Assembly: GCF_001642475.1 (NCBI RefSeq)
Contig: NW_019174109.1
Span: 1-41,813 of the forward strand
From: Fonsecaea monophora
Taxonomy: Eukaryota > Ascomycota > Eurotiomycetes > Chaetothyriales > Herpotrichiellaceae
Length of the DNA: 41,813 bases
Reading direction: 5' to 3'
Shown here: one piece after another, positions 32,251 through 41,813 of the stretch
Numbering within the stretch: position 1 is the first letter of the stretch
Layout of the letters: each line of letters starts with the position of its first letter
Made by a program: the position numbers and the translations under genes
Notes under the pieces: model-generated
What the model was told of the DNA's origin: nothing
Databases searched by the model: none
What the model saw: only the letters and a program-made list of their open reading frames with translations

Positions 32251-34436
32251 GCCAGGCGCAGTCTGTTGCGTGTGAGGATGCGTCTTGTAAGAGATACTTC
32301 AAGTACACGGACGGTGTGCAGGAAGAACGGAAGTCTGGTGGGGCAACGCAACGGGGAATGGGTCAATGATATGCAGCGGCAACGCAAGGTAAATGGAACC
32401 CCAGAGGAACGCCAGATAGATCCAATTGAGCTTGCAATTCGACAGAGTGAATGCTCGACCAATGGGTCAGCCAGCTAAGCAGCATCCGACTTCTGTTTGA
32501 GTCAAGAGAGGAGGGGAGGGATTCGTAGGTGGACGAAGACAAGTTACCCCCGACTGGTGTGGCAGAACCGCCCTTTTTCTCAGCAGGTAGGAGACCAAGA
32601 GAATGCTCGTGATGGTTGCCTTGCAGATCAAGCATGGGCCACATTGGCTCCTCTTCAAGGGCTGCTTCAGAGCCATACCTCTCTTGGTGGCATTAGCTCT
32701 GAGGAGCGGGAACGTGCGGGACATGATTTGCGGGGCCCTTGGAGGCTGCAAGCAGAGGAATGAACGAGAGAGGACAGGGTCGGTGCTCTGAAACGGCGGT
32801 GTCGCTACTCCCTCGCTGAAGGGGATGCAGGAGGTGCAGTAGCGTGGTTAGGGAGAGATTGAAATGGAGGATGATGAGAACGAATCAGAAACATTTGTCT
32901 CACTGTCAGTCATGAGCATACGGAGTATCTGTGATCATGGCAGTCCAGGCTCATGTTCGGTCATCATTGCAGTCGGGCGCGTAAGGATTCGCGTGCCAGA
33001 GCTTGTTGAAATAGGAATACGGGGGCGTAAAAGATGGCGGCCATTGCTAAGGGTGGGTAGAGAACATGAGACCAAATGAAGCAGCATGGGAGAAGAGGAA
33101 GAGATTCAAACCGCCACCACCAAGACAGAAGACAAGACTAATTACTCGGTACTGCCTTTGCTCACGGCCTGCGCCTACGCCTGCGCCTGCGCCTCCACTT
33201 CAAAAGTTCCACCAAGTGACATTGCCCCTCTTTGCATGCTGCCAAAGGTCTCTTCGACAACGAGCTTCTCTAGCACCAAACGGCCACGAACAAACGACTC
33301 TCATTTCTAGCATGCGCCACAGAACAAAGTTGCTGATGATGGACCACTCCAACCACGCCGACCACGCTTCGTCCCGCACGGAAACACGCGCGCGAACTCA
33401 CTGACACTTTTTTGCTCAGACCGTTCCGTCCACACCACCACTTCGTATTGACAACACCCACTAGCTGTTCTTGACCACTAGACTTGACTCGATAGTGCTG
33501 ACCTGCTTGCAGAGCTTGTCCTTGCTGCCCTGTCCGTTGAAGGTGCACCCCGAAAACGTTCTGGTAGTCGATTGCCCGACTACACAAGTACGAACATCGA
33601 GGTGGTGTGAAATGCGCTGGCCAGCCTAACCGGGTCTGGTTTCCGAGGCCATTGACGCGGGAGGCAATACTCGGTACTTTCCCTTCTCTCTCCAGCCAGC
33701 TACCTGGCATCCCGTCATCGAGTCCATGAGGAGAAAGTCCTGTGCTTTGTCTCGTCCTTTCATGCCATTTCAGGCCATGTTGCAACAGGGCAATCCCTCT
33801 CATTGGCCTCCGGAGATGCCAGCATACCAAGGGAGTGTCCTGTGTCCTGCGCGACATAGCACGTCAAAGGCTCAGCGCACAGACGGGCGAACCGGAAAAG
33901 AAGAGGACGTTCATGCAAGTACTATGTGACGCCCGATCGCAAGGTAACGAGTTCCCAGATCTCTCGCCTCACTTTCGTACTGTGCATGTCCATTTCTTTG
34001 CGTACACTCGGTTTGGTGGAAAGAGAAAGGGAAGCGACTAGAGAGAACGAGGCAACAGGCTTGAACTTGTGATGGTGCATGTTATTAGGGTTTGGCTATT
34101 GATAAAACGTATCGTTCAGATGACGCGAACCTCTTTCTGACCCAACATAGGGGCAATGATCGTCGCCGTCAAAACTCCTCGCTTGTGTGGGCATTGAAAT
34201 GCTACCCCCAGCCTGACAAAACCGATGGCTGCAGATCCTCATCGACGCCCTTTTCAGAAACCCAAATTCTATGTACAATCGGCTCTGTCGCGTCGGTTTG
34301 GTCGAAATTAATTGTCCCAAATCTCAAATCGGAGATTTTGCAATCGCTTGTATTCCCTGCTCATTAAGTGTTGTACACATATGCGTCCATGTGCCAGACT
34401 GAATTGACTGACGAAAGCCATTTCGCGGTCGAAACG
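32251..34436. other. intergenic region between two minus-strand genes
   Basis: It probably carries a long leader for the RS-rich gene on the left and the LCB2 terminator on the right. GCCTGC/GCCTAC hexamers repeat at 33167-33196. The minus-strand frame 33270-33857 has no motif and poor codon use. No gene is supported. Confidence 0.5.
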
Positions 34437-36494
34437 TTACCGCAGCGGTACCTTGACGTCTTGAACGCCACGTTTGATAATTTCTTCCAAGCTCCATCGA
34501 GGTGTCACCACCAATGACTTGGCTACTTTGTCGTGCTTTTCCAGACGTTTCCGGCTTTGTTCCATCTCCCAAGTAACGCCTTCCGGAAGAGGAGGAGCAC
34601 CGCCAGCGATGCCGCTCGCAAACTTGAGCTGGAGGACATTGCCAATCTCGTCGCACGCGGCAAGGAGTCGGTCGAGATCGTCCTTGTTATGTGCAGCCGA
34701 GATGCAAAACCGTGCTCGTGAGGAAATTAGAGGTGTGGCAGGGTATCCAACAACGACAACCGATATCTTGCGCTTGAGCATCTCGTGAGAGAAGGCGGGC
34801 ATCTTGGCTGGATTGTAGAGCATAAGGGGAATGATAGGCGAATCGTCATGACCGTAGACGATGAACCCGAGACGCTTGAGGCCCAGTCGAAGATATCGGG
34901 AGTTGAATGCGATCCTCTGCAATCTCTCCTCACCTTGGCCCGGCATGAGCTCGCCGTTGATGATTTTGAGCGCGGCAATAATCTGTGCGAGAACCGCGGG
35001 AGCAGGAGTCTCGCCATAGACAGTGCCGGCGTTGGAGAGTCGCAGCTTCTGAATGGCAGCTTTGTCACCAGCTACATACCCTCCATTGGCACCGAATGAT
35101 TTGGTCAAAGTACCCATCAGAATGTCAACTTCCGCTGGGTGGATCCCAAAGTAGTCACAGACACCTCTGCCTCGCGGCCCCAGAGCGCCAATCGAATGGG
35201 CCTCGTCAACAAAGAGGTTGAACTTATATCGCTTCTTTAACCGAACGAGACCTGGAAGATTGCACATCGTACCTTCCATCGAATACAGGCCCTCCACAAC
35301 AACGAGGATCTTCTTCCAAGGTCGATGTGTTCGCGGCTGTCCTTGAGAAATGGCCTCACGGAGCTTGCCCTCAAGATCCTTCATGTCGTTGTGCTTGAAC
35401 GACGCGATCATTGCCCCGGAAAGCCTGGAACCAAATCGGATTGATGCATGGTTGAGTTCGTCCGAGATGATCAAGTCACCTTTTCCAACCAGGGCAGGGA
35501 AAATGGAAGCATTGGTACCGAAGCCCATTGAAAAGACCATTGCAGATTCCTTGCCAACGAATTCGGCGATGAGATTCTCGCAGTCGATAGCCAGCTCAGA
35601 AGTACCCACCTCGCTTCGCGAGCTAGCTGTTGAAAGCCCACACCTCCTGATTGTGTCTTCGACGAAATCGGCACAGGGACCTTCGGATTGTGCGAAGCCT
35701 AGGTAGTTGTAGGAACTCATGTTCAAAGTTTCGGTTGTGGTGCCTGTCAAGGTAAAATGGACGTTTCCATCATCTGACGTTCGATCTAGCAAATTAACGT
35801 ATCTCCCAGGAACTCCGGTGGTGGGTCTATTGAAACAGTCGTTGATGCGCATTTTCAGTCGTCGGACGTAGAAATTATCAAAATCGCTGTTGAGGGCCGC
35901 ATAGCCGTTCCGTGCCTTGAGGTGTCGGTAATTGTCTTCTTTCAGCTTCATGCCAAAAAAATCTCTGACGTGTCCGAATATTATGAGAATCAGATAGGAG
36001 ATGTATGTCGTCAAAAGATAGTAGTAGGGGGGTTCGTCCATGATTGGTTCAGGAAACTCCCCCCCTGGGTGTCGACTTGTGTATCTGTGAGACTGGGAGT
36101 TCAACGGCCCGAACTGGGCGTGTTGTCGAGCCAGTTTTCGCGTTTCAGCCGGAGAAGGCGGCTGGAAAAGAGTGGTGGGTGGTTCGTCCATATTTGCAGA
36201 GTCCGCACGCGCTGTTGACAAGGAGATGCTAGGGAGCGAAAGCGAGGGTGTGCTTATTGGAGGCGAGCCAGAAGCCAGAAATGCCTGCTCCTGAGCTTTG
36301 CTGGCTGCCAATAGCGCAGCAGCAGCTGACTGAGCTTCTTTTGTCTTTGGTGACGTGGAAAAGAACTGTGCGATTTTGTTTGCTTTTTGAGAGGTCTTGT
36401 TGACGAGGCTGCCGCCCTTTTCAGACGGCGAAAAGGACGGCCAGGGGGTCGGAGGTGAGCTGCTGAGGAGGGAGCCGGACACTCGACGAGGCAT
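34437..36494 (-). CDS. LCB2: serine palmitoyltransferase subunit 2 (LCB2)
   Basis: The enzyme condenses L-serine with palmitoyl-CoA to 3-ketodihydrosphingosine, the first step of sphingolipid synthesis, as an LCB1/LCB2 heterodimer in the ER. The uninterrupted 685-residue frame starts at MPRRVSGS (36494). The N-terminal ~130 residues are Ser/Ala rich. A membrane segment follows at about 155-175 (YYYLLTTYISYLILIIFGHV). The PLP-enzyme core includes YNYLGFAQ, VFSMGFGTNAS, DELNHASIR, DEAHSIGALGPRGRG and the Schiff-base lysine at residue 465 in GTLTKSFGANGGY. That lysine marks the catalytic LCB2 subunit, since LCB1 lacks it. The longer N-terminus compared with yeast (561 aa) is common in filamentous fungi. 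Confidence 0.97.
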   Translation of the reverse strand: MPRRVSGSLLSSSPPTPWPSFSPSEKGGSLVNKTSQKANKIAQFFSTSPKTKEAQSAAAALLAASKAQEQAFLASGSPPISTPSLSLPSISLSTARADSANMDEPPTTLFQPPSPAETRKLARQHAQFGPLNSQSHRYTSRHPGGEFPEPIMDEPPYYYLLTTYISYLILIIFGHVRDFFGMKLKEDNYRHLKARNGYAALNSDFDNFYVRRLKMRINDCFNRPTTGVPGRYVNLLDRTSDDGNVHFTLTGTTTETLNMSSYNYLGFAQSEGPCADFVEDTIRRCGLSTASSRSEVGTSELAIDCENLIAEFVGKESAMVFSMGFGTNASIFPALVGKGDLIISDELNHASIRFGSRLSGAMIASFKHNDMKDLEGKLREAISQGQPRTHRPWKKILVVVEGLYSMEGTMCNLPGLVRLKKRYKFNLFVDEAHSIGALGPRGRGVCDYFGIHPAEVDILMGTLTKSFGANGGYVAGDKAAIQKLRLSNAGTVYGETPAPAVLAQIIAALKIINGELMPGQGEERLQRIAFNSRYLRLGLKRLGFIVYGHDDSPIIPLMLYNPAKMPAFSHEMLKRKISVVVVGYPATPLISSRARFCISAAHNKDDLDRLLAACDEIGNVLQLKFASGIAGGAPPLPEGVTWEMEQSRKRLEKHDKVAKSLVVTPRWSLEEIIKRGVQDVKVPLR

Positions 36495-37992
36495 GGCCAA
36501 AAGGATCGTATCAAGAGGTGCTCAGTATGTTGACGGCAACCGGTTCTTCGTGATAAGACACTGACGTTTTGTGTAAGCGCAACAGACGGGAACGTCTTCG
36601 AGTTCCTCCTTTTTCTCCAATGGATAGCGTGGACAGTGTGGCGGTGTACCGAGAGGAGAAAAGGGAAAGGTTTTCGAGAGGAGAGGGGCTCGGCAGCAAA
36701 TCCTTGTACAGTTTCTTGCGAAGGAGGTTGGTCGAAAGAGGTGGTCGACAGATGTGAGCTGGAAGAGGAGGGGGATACTGCAGTAGAAATTTGACTGTCA
36801 GTTCCCGATAGAAGCTCAGATTGCCGCTGCGATTTTCCCGCCGCGCTTGTGACAAGGAATCATGAGTTGGTTGAGCGTATGACGAAGGAGAAACTCAGCG
36901 CCGGTGTGACCGGATGACTGAGATATTCCGCCCTGATCCGCCACGCTGCGGTTGGACACGAAGAGCTCGTCCCTTGCAGGAACCGCCCGTCCTCAGCCGC
37001 AGGACCCGATGCCTTTTTGCGGAGAGCAACGATGATCGGGAAGCCAGAGGTGTGCGGTATAAAGTTGAGGAAAAAGGATGCAGAATAGGAAGAGAGACAA
37101 CGGCTAGGACAGCAGAGGTGCACATAACACGAAAACGACGCGAAGCTAGAAACAGAGAAAGATTTTTGCTGACAAGCCCCAAGTGGTTTGATTGAGAGGA
37201 CTGGAACCCTTTTCGGGGGCTGGTGCGAAATTACAAGTACACCAGGACAGCCTGTCGGCGTTCTTTTCAACGAAGACCGGACCCAGGGGTGACGGAAGGG
37301 GAGCCTCGTAGGCGCTATGCGCCCGAGTGAATAGGGGGCATCAGGGGCAACAGCCGGCTAAACTCAAACCTAAGAGGGGGAAGTGGCCCCGAAAAGTGGT
37401 AGAATTTGCAGGTAGATTGCACCCGGGCCTCATTGGCTGAATGACTCTGGCGGATACACGCTAATCCTGATATGGCAACTTGGCATCATCATGCAGAAAT
37501 ACTGATCATTTTAGACGGATATTTGCTCTTGTGTTTGGTTTCCTCGCGAGCTCCGAGTAATGATGGGCGAGTTCCCGACATGATATCAACGTGGACGGGG
37601 GAAGGGTCCCAAGCTTACGAGTTACTGCCCATGATTCTTCTTAAGAGGATGGGCTAAATCGTGCACGACAACTCTAGCTCGAACTCCGTGTCTTGGAAAT
37701 CACTTACCTCGTAACACACTTCTTTCCCATCTTTCATTCGACCTTGTCTTTCAGTAGACAGGGCTGCTTATCAAAACGGCCGCACAAGCAAAGTAACGCT
37801 GGTCGGAATGAATCCTAATCGTCGGGCAGAATTCCGTCAACGGCGGCAACGGTCAGATTGTCGCTGCCCGCCGAGGCTCGTAACAAATCGGAGTTTTGGC
37901 GGCCACTCATTCCCCCAAACAAAATCGCAGGCTAATCCCTTTTCAATGACTATTCACAACATTTTTCTTTTCTCTCACTAAATTTGCCTGGA
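36495..37992. other. divergent promoter region LCB2 / acetoacetyl-CoA synthetase
   Basis: About 1.5 kb separates the two divergent starts. No coding frame with motifs is visible. The left part is probably a long LCB2 leader, because pyrimidine-rich minus-strand patches continue to about 36800. No certain TATA box was found. Confidence 0.5.
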
Positions 37993-40234
37993 ATGGCTGC
38001 AAACGGGACAAAAGGTGAGTCCAAGGACAGCGTAGAACTCTGGAGACACCCTCGTCCCGAATCGACAGAATTTTATGCTTTTCAGCAGCATGTCGCAAAC
38101 AAATTCGGCGTATCTACAGCCTCTTACAATGACATTTGGCGATGGAGTGTCGACCACCCCAGTGCTTTTTGGGAGGAGATCTGGCATTACACAGGTATCG
38201 AGGCCAACAAGCAGTATGACTCTGTAGGTTGAGCCCTGGCAACAGAACAATTGACGCCAGCTAACATGTGTACCAGGTGCTGGATGAATCGGCTCCAATG
38301 TTTCCCAAGCCTGCCTTCTTCCCTGGTTGCGAATTGAACTTCGCTGAGAACCTGCTGTTCCCTCGCTCGAACCCCCCTGATGATGCTCTTGCTATTATCG
38401 CGGCCACAGAGAACACGCGTGAGCGGGTGACATGGTCGGAGCTGCGAGAACGGGTGCGCAAGTGTGCTGCGGCAATGGAGAGACATGGCCTCAAAAAGGG
38501 AGACAGAGTTGCGGGCTATCTTGCCAACCACTCCAACTCGGTGGTCGCTATGCTAGCGGCGACCTCTCTGGGTGCAATATGGTCGGGCGTCAGTCCAGAC
38601 ACAGGCGTACACGCCGTTCTCGACAGACTCCGCCAAATTGAACCAGTGATTCTGTTTGCCGACAATGCGGTCACGTACAACGGAAAGATCCATGAAACAC
38701 ATGCCAAAGTATCGCAGGTCATTTCAGAGTTACCGTCAGTTAAGAACATGGTTATTTTCGAGACCGTTCCCGGCCACCCGTTTGACATCTCGTCTATAAC
38801 CGGAAACCCAGACAAGGTCGTCGAAACATATTCCTCCTTCCAGGCCAAGGGTGATGCATCACGACCACTCCGCTTTACTTACCTCTCTCCGGACCATCCT
38901 GTTTACATCCTGTACTCCTCCGGCACCACTGGTGTCCCCAAGCCGATTGTCCATGCATCACTGGGAACTCTACTGCAACACAAAAAGGAACACCAGATCC
39001 ATTGTGATGTCAAACCACTCGAGAAGGTGTTCTACTTTTCTACGGTGACCTGGATGTGAGTTTTCCCTCGGGCGCTGGCCATGAATCGCTGAAGCTTTTT
39101 CGACACTCTCCACCGTCCACGGGCCCCCTTTTTTCGAACGCTGACATGATGAATGCTAGGATGTGGCACTGGCTTGTATCAGGCTTGGCGAGCGGAGCCA
39201 CTATTGTGCTGTACGACGGCTCTCCATTTCATCCGCACAAGGAGATGAGCATGCCACTTCTGATTGATGAGCTTGAAATCAACCACTTTGGCACTTCCGC
39301 CAAATATCTGTCCGTCTTGGAACAGTCTCAGACTCTACCTAGGGAGGCATCTCCTCAAAGCGCCACGCTCAAGTCTCTGAAGTCTATCTTCTCTACTGGC
39401 TCACCCCTGGCGCCCAGTACTTTCGAATACGTCTACAAGAATTTATCTGCTCCAGCCCCTCATCCAGGAATACTTCTTGGTTCTATAACAGGAGGAACAG
39501 ACATAATTTCCCTGTTCGGCGCTCCTTGTCCGGTGTTGCCGGTGCACTCTGGCGAAATCCAATGTCGTGGTCTCGGTATGGCGATCAGGGCTTTCTCCGC
39601 AGATGGCCAAGATATAACATGGACGGGCCAAGCAGGAGAGCTCGTCTGCACTGTCCCGTTCCCTTGCCAACCTTGCATGTTTTGGCCGCCTGGGCCGAGC
39701 GGCGAAAAGCGATACAAGTCGTCATATTTCGAAGTTTTTACTGATCCCAAAACAGGCCATCCGATCTGGCACCACGGCGATTTTGTACGCTTCAACCCAT
39801 CGACAGGTGGCATCTGGATGCTGGGCAGATCCGACGGCGTGCTCAATCCAATGGGTGTCCGTTTCGGCTCCAGCGAGATCTACAACGTCCTTCTCAAGCA
39901 TTTCAGTACAGAAGTGGAAGATGCGCTATGTATCGGGCGAAAGCGCGAGCAAGACACGGATGAAGTTGTCGTGCTATTTCTCAAAATGGCTAAAGGCCAG
40001 TCCTTCTCACAGGACTTGGTACGAAATATCCAGACCATGATACGGAAGGAGTTGAGTGCGCGTCATGTACCGAAGATCGTGGACGAGTGTCCTGATATCC
40101 CGGTCACAACAAATGGCAAGAAAGTTGAGGGCGTCGTCAAGCAAATTTTGAGTGGTATGCACATCAAGACAAGTGCAAGTGTAGCGAATAGCGGCTGTTT
40201 GGATTGGTACCGGGAATGGGCAAAAACACATTAG
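37993..40234 (+). CDS. acetoacetyl-CoA synthetase, three exons
   Basis: This enzyme activates acetoacetate to acetoacetyl-CoA with ATP in the cytosol, supplying sterol and lipid synthesis or allowing ketone-body and leucine carbon use. Exons 37993-38223, 38277-39055 and 39160-40234 give 694 residues. The introns have GTAGGT/GCTAAC and GTGAGT/GCTGAC signals. The N-terminal block (YNDIWRWSVDHPSAFWEEIW) is the acetyl-CoA-synthetase-type leader. Then come FAENLLF, the ATP loop YILYSSGTTGVPKP (SSGTTG at 291-296), TWM-MWHWLVSGLASGATIVLYDGSPF, SITGGTDI and the hinge GRSDGVLNPMGVRFGSSEIY. PVTTNGKKVEGVVKQ carries the conserved C-terminal Lys. These blocks, especially WMMWxWLVSGLA, separate it from ordinary acetyl-CoA synthetase. 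Confidence 0.95.
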
Positions 40235-41440
40235 ATGACGACAAAAGTTCTCATTGTTTTGCGAGGAATTACGAGGACGATTTGGTCTTTTAGCGCTCCT
40301 GCGACGGCTGGTTTATGAATAGATACTAAGGCAGACACGTCAGCGGCCCAGAGGTCGAGACGCTCGGGATTGTCTCAGATATTACTGGGAATATCGGTCA
40401 AGACGTTAGATCATGGTTCAAGGAAGTGCTTGATACAAAACAAGGGGCGGAACCATATATTGAGGCGGTAGCAGAACGGGTATAATATCGATTCATGTGT
40501 TCGTTCAGAAGCGGAGACGGGTGCAATGGTTGGTGAAATTTCCTCGCACCATGTTTTCCTATGGATTTCCAAACCAAATATGTGTTATCAAGTATTAAGT
40601 AATCTCAGAGGACATCCATCTGGGGGCTATCAGTCAAAAGGGGCTGAGAGGCTGATCTCGGATATCACCATCCGAGGCCAAGAAATTATGAGAATCTTTC
40701 TTCCAACCTCAATGCTCATTCTCTCCTCTGTATGTTGTGCAGAACAAGATGCCAGTAGTGGTCGAAGACACTATCTTTTGGAAATGATAGACCATTCCTG
40801 CCACTGACAAGTTACCAGGAATTTTCGAGGTGTGTTGCACAGCAAGGAAAGTTTACCTGTCGACCGATATCCCTTTGTGCCGAGCACGGAACACAGCATG
40901 ACGGTAGCTCGGCGGCGTGGTATCAAAGGCACCGCGTTGGACCCTGGAATCCCCTGTTGCGAAGCTCTTCGGGTTGCGGAACCACGCATGGGAATTTATG
41001 AGCGAGCTGGTGAAAGAACACCCACGTAACCTCGCACACCGCGACCGCCGCCATGCACCCTCCTGCGGATTGGGAACATTTGGTCGAGGCTTCATCGCCA
41101 GGGATTCTCGGGAACAAGCAGAACCGAAAGATGGCAGACGAACAAAGTGACAAGCCGGGGGAAGAGGATGGGCAGACCTACCATACCAGGGCAGAGCACA
41201 TAAACCTACGCCAAGTCGAGCAAAATTCTGGATACCTGATTGACCCACCCAGACAATTTGGCCGAGGCCTTTATTGTGGTAATATATTTTATTAGCACGG
41301 AATCCTCTCCAATATTCCCAATATCTATCCCGGGTTTCGACCTCCTGATGGTACACACCGAGTGAACCACATGAAGGAGCTAGTCGAGGCGTGAGGGTGT
41401 GGCCACCAGATATGGGACAGTTTCTCTTGGGGGTTACGAG
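40235..41440. other. intergenic region, no supported gene
   Basis: Several frames of 60-170 codons occur on both strands between 40526 and 41356, but they overlap each other, lack motifs and show no splice logic. I see no supported gene. Confidence 0.45.
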
Positions 41441-41472
41441 AATCCTAGAAGGTAACTACCCTGACCCTGCAA

Positions 41473-41668
41473 GCTACCCAGAGAGGTAGCCCAGTTATCA
41501 CCTGTGTGGTAACTGGGGGTTCCGCGACCAAAAACAGCTTCCCTGAGCGTGGGTTGTCTGAGGCCGGAGAGAACCTGACGAGACGGCGGAAAAAACCCTC
41601 CTATACGACTGGAGGGTTTCCCTCGACCTGAACCTCAACTCCCACCAAGGGGGTTGGGCTTCGAGGTT
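41473..41668. repeat. cluster of perfect stem-loops
   Basis: At least four inverted repeats follow one another: GCTACC/GGTAGC (41473-41490), CCAGTTA/TAACTGG (41491-41516), AAACCCTCC/GGAGGGTTT (41593-41619) and AACCTC/GAGGTT (41631-41668). The last has an alternative CCTCGA/TCGAGG pairing (41621-41666). No coding frame explains them. Confidence 0.6.
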
Positions 41669-41737
41669 AGAGTTTTTGTCGGATATGTTGAAGGACTTTG
41701 GATGTGTGCGTGAGAAAAGTCCATGCAAGGAATTTTC

Positions 41738-41766
41738 TTTTGGCCCCCAGCGAGATTCGAACACGT
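41738..41766 (-). other. tRNA 3'-half-like sequence
   Basis: On the minus strand GTGTTCGAATCTCGC is followed by TGGGGGCCA, resembling a T arm plus acceptor 3' strand. The T stem has mismatches and no D or anticodon arm is visible upstream, where only an AT-rich stretch and a homopolymer follow. It is likely a tRNA fragment or chance match. Confidence 0.2.
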
Positions 41767-41785
41767 ACAGTTTGTTTATTTTAAT

Positions 41786-41803
41786 GGGGGGGGGGGGGGG
41801 GGG
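41786..41803. repeat. G18 homopolymer tract
   Basis: Eighteen consecutive G residues lie ten bases from the right edge. Together with the C17 tract near the left edge and the CA repeat at position 1, it makes the window edges repeat-rich. Confidence 0.95.
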
Positions 41804-41813
41804 CGGTGAGTGG

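Noticed and set aside
33270..33857. 195-codon minus-strand frame
   Set aside because: No motif, odd composition and no supporting signals; likely chance in a GC-balanced gap.
40853..41356. 167-codon minus-strand frame and overlapping shorter frames
   Set aside because: The frames overlap on both strands with no motif or splice logic, so none stands out as coding.
1..41813. CRISPR array, phage, integrated virus or intact transposon
   Set aside because: No spaced direct repeats, no transposase, integrase, reverse transcriptase or viral protein motifs, and no paired long terminal repeats were seen.

Overview
The window looks like nuclear DNA from a filamentous ascomycete (Pezizomycotina). Genes are spread on both strands at roughly one per 2-3 kb. 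Introns are short (48-150 nt) with GT...AG ends and CTRAC-like branch points. Marker genes fit this group: a CCG-1/GRG-1 homologue, a TRI12-type MFS pump, a large-subunit catalase with a vestigial DJ-1-like tail, a short Zn(II)2Cys6 regulator and a PQ-loop vacuolar transporter. The species cannot be named from sequence alone. A Eurotiomycete such as a black yeast is only a guess.

Layout, left to right. A CA repeat and a TATA box lead to a two-exon coiled-coil hypothetical (608-2035). From 2036 to about 8055 there is little convincing coding: one weak two-exon hypothetical (4746-5521) and a poorly resolved minus-strand membrane-protein prediction (5343-6424) that faces a long antisense ORF. 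At 8056-9060 is a minus-strand Zn2Cys6 factor built from four exons. Beside it (9911-10480) lies a decayed kinase-like gene. Then come glyoxalase II (10743-11880, minus) with a cAMP-response-type site upstream, a PQ-loop transporter (12186-13623, minus), and a tRNA-like element near 13800.

The middle holds a catalase (15738-18147, plus), a conserved-looking secreted protein (19134-20674, plus), NDUFS4 of respiratory complex I (21098-21875, plus), CCG-1/GRG-1 (22574-22876, minus), a hydrophilic secreted protein with a Cys-rich tail (23770-24784, minus), a weak two-exon hypothetical (24905-25663, minus) and an MFS pump (26338-28354, plus). The right part holds a 638-residue RS- and coiled-coil-rich hypothetical (30301-32217, minus), the LCB2 subunit of serine palmitoyltransferase (34437-36494, minus) and acetoacetyl-CoA synthetase (37993-40234, plus). 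It ends in a hairpin-rich stretch and a G18 tract.

The genes are mostly housekeeping or stress genes: peroxide removal, methylglyoxal detoxification, respiration, sphingolipid start-up, ketone-body activation and vacuolar amino-acid export. They do not form an obvious biosynthetic cluster or defence system, and I found no clear new system. The points most worth a second look are the kinase-like relic, the hairpin cluster at the right end, the two structured or tRNA-like elements, the secreted Cys-tailed protein and the unresolved antisense pair near 6 kb. Exon joins were placed by eye from reading frame, GT/AG ends and family similarity, so each needs transcript support.
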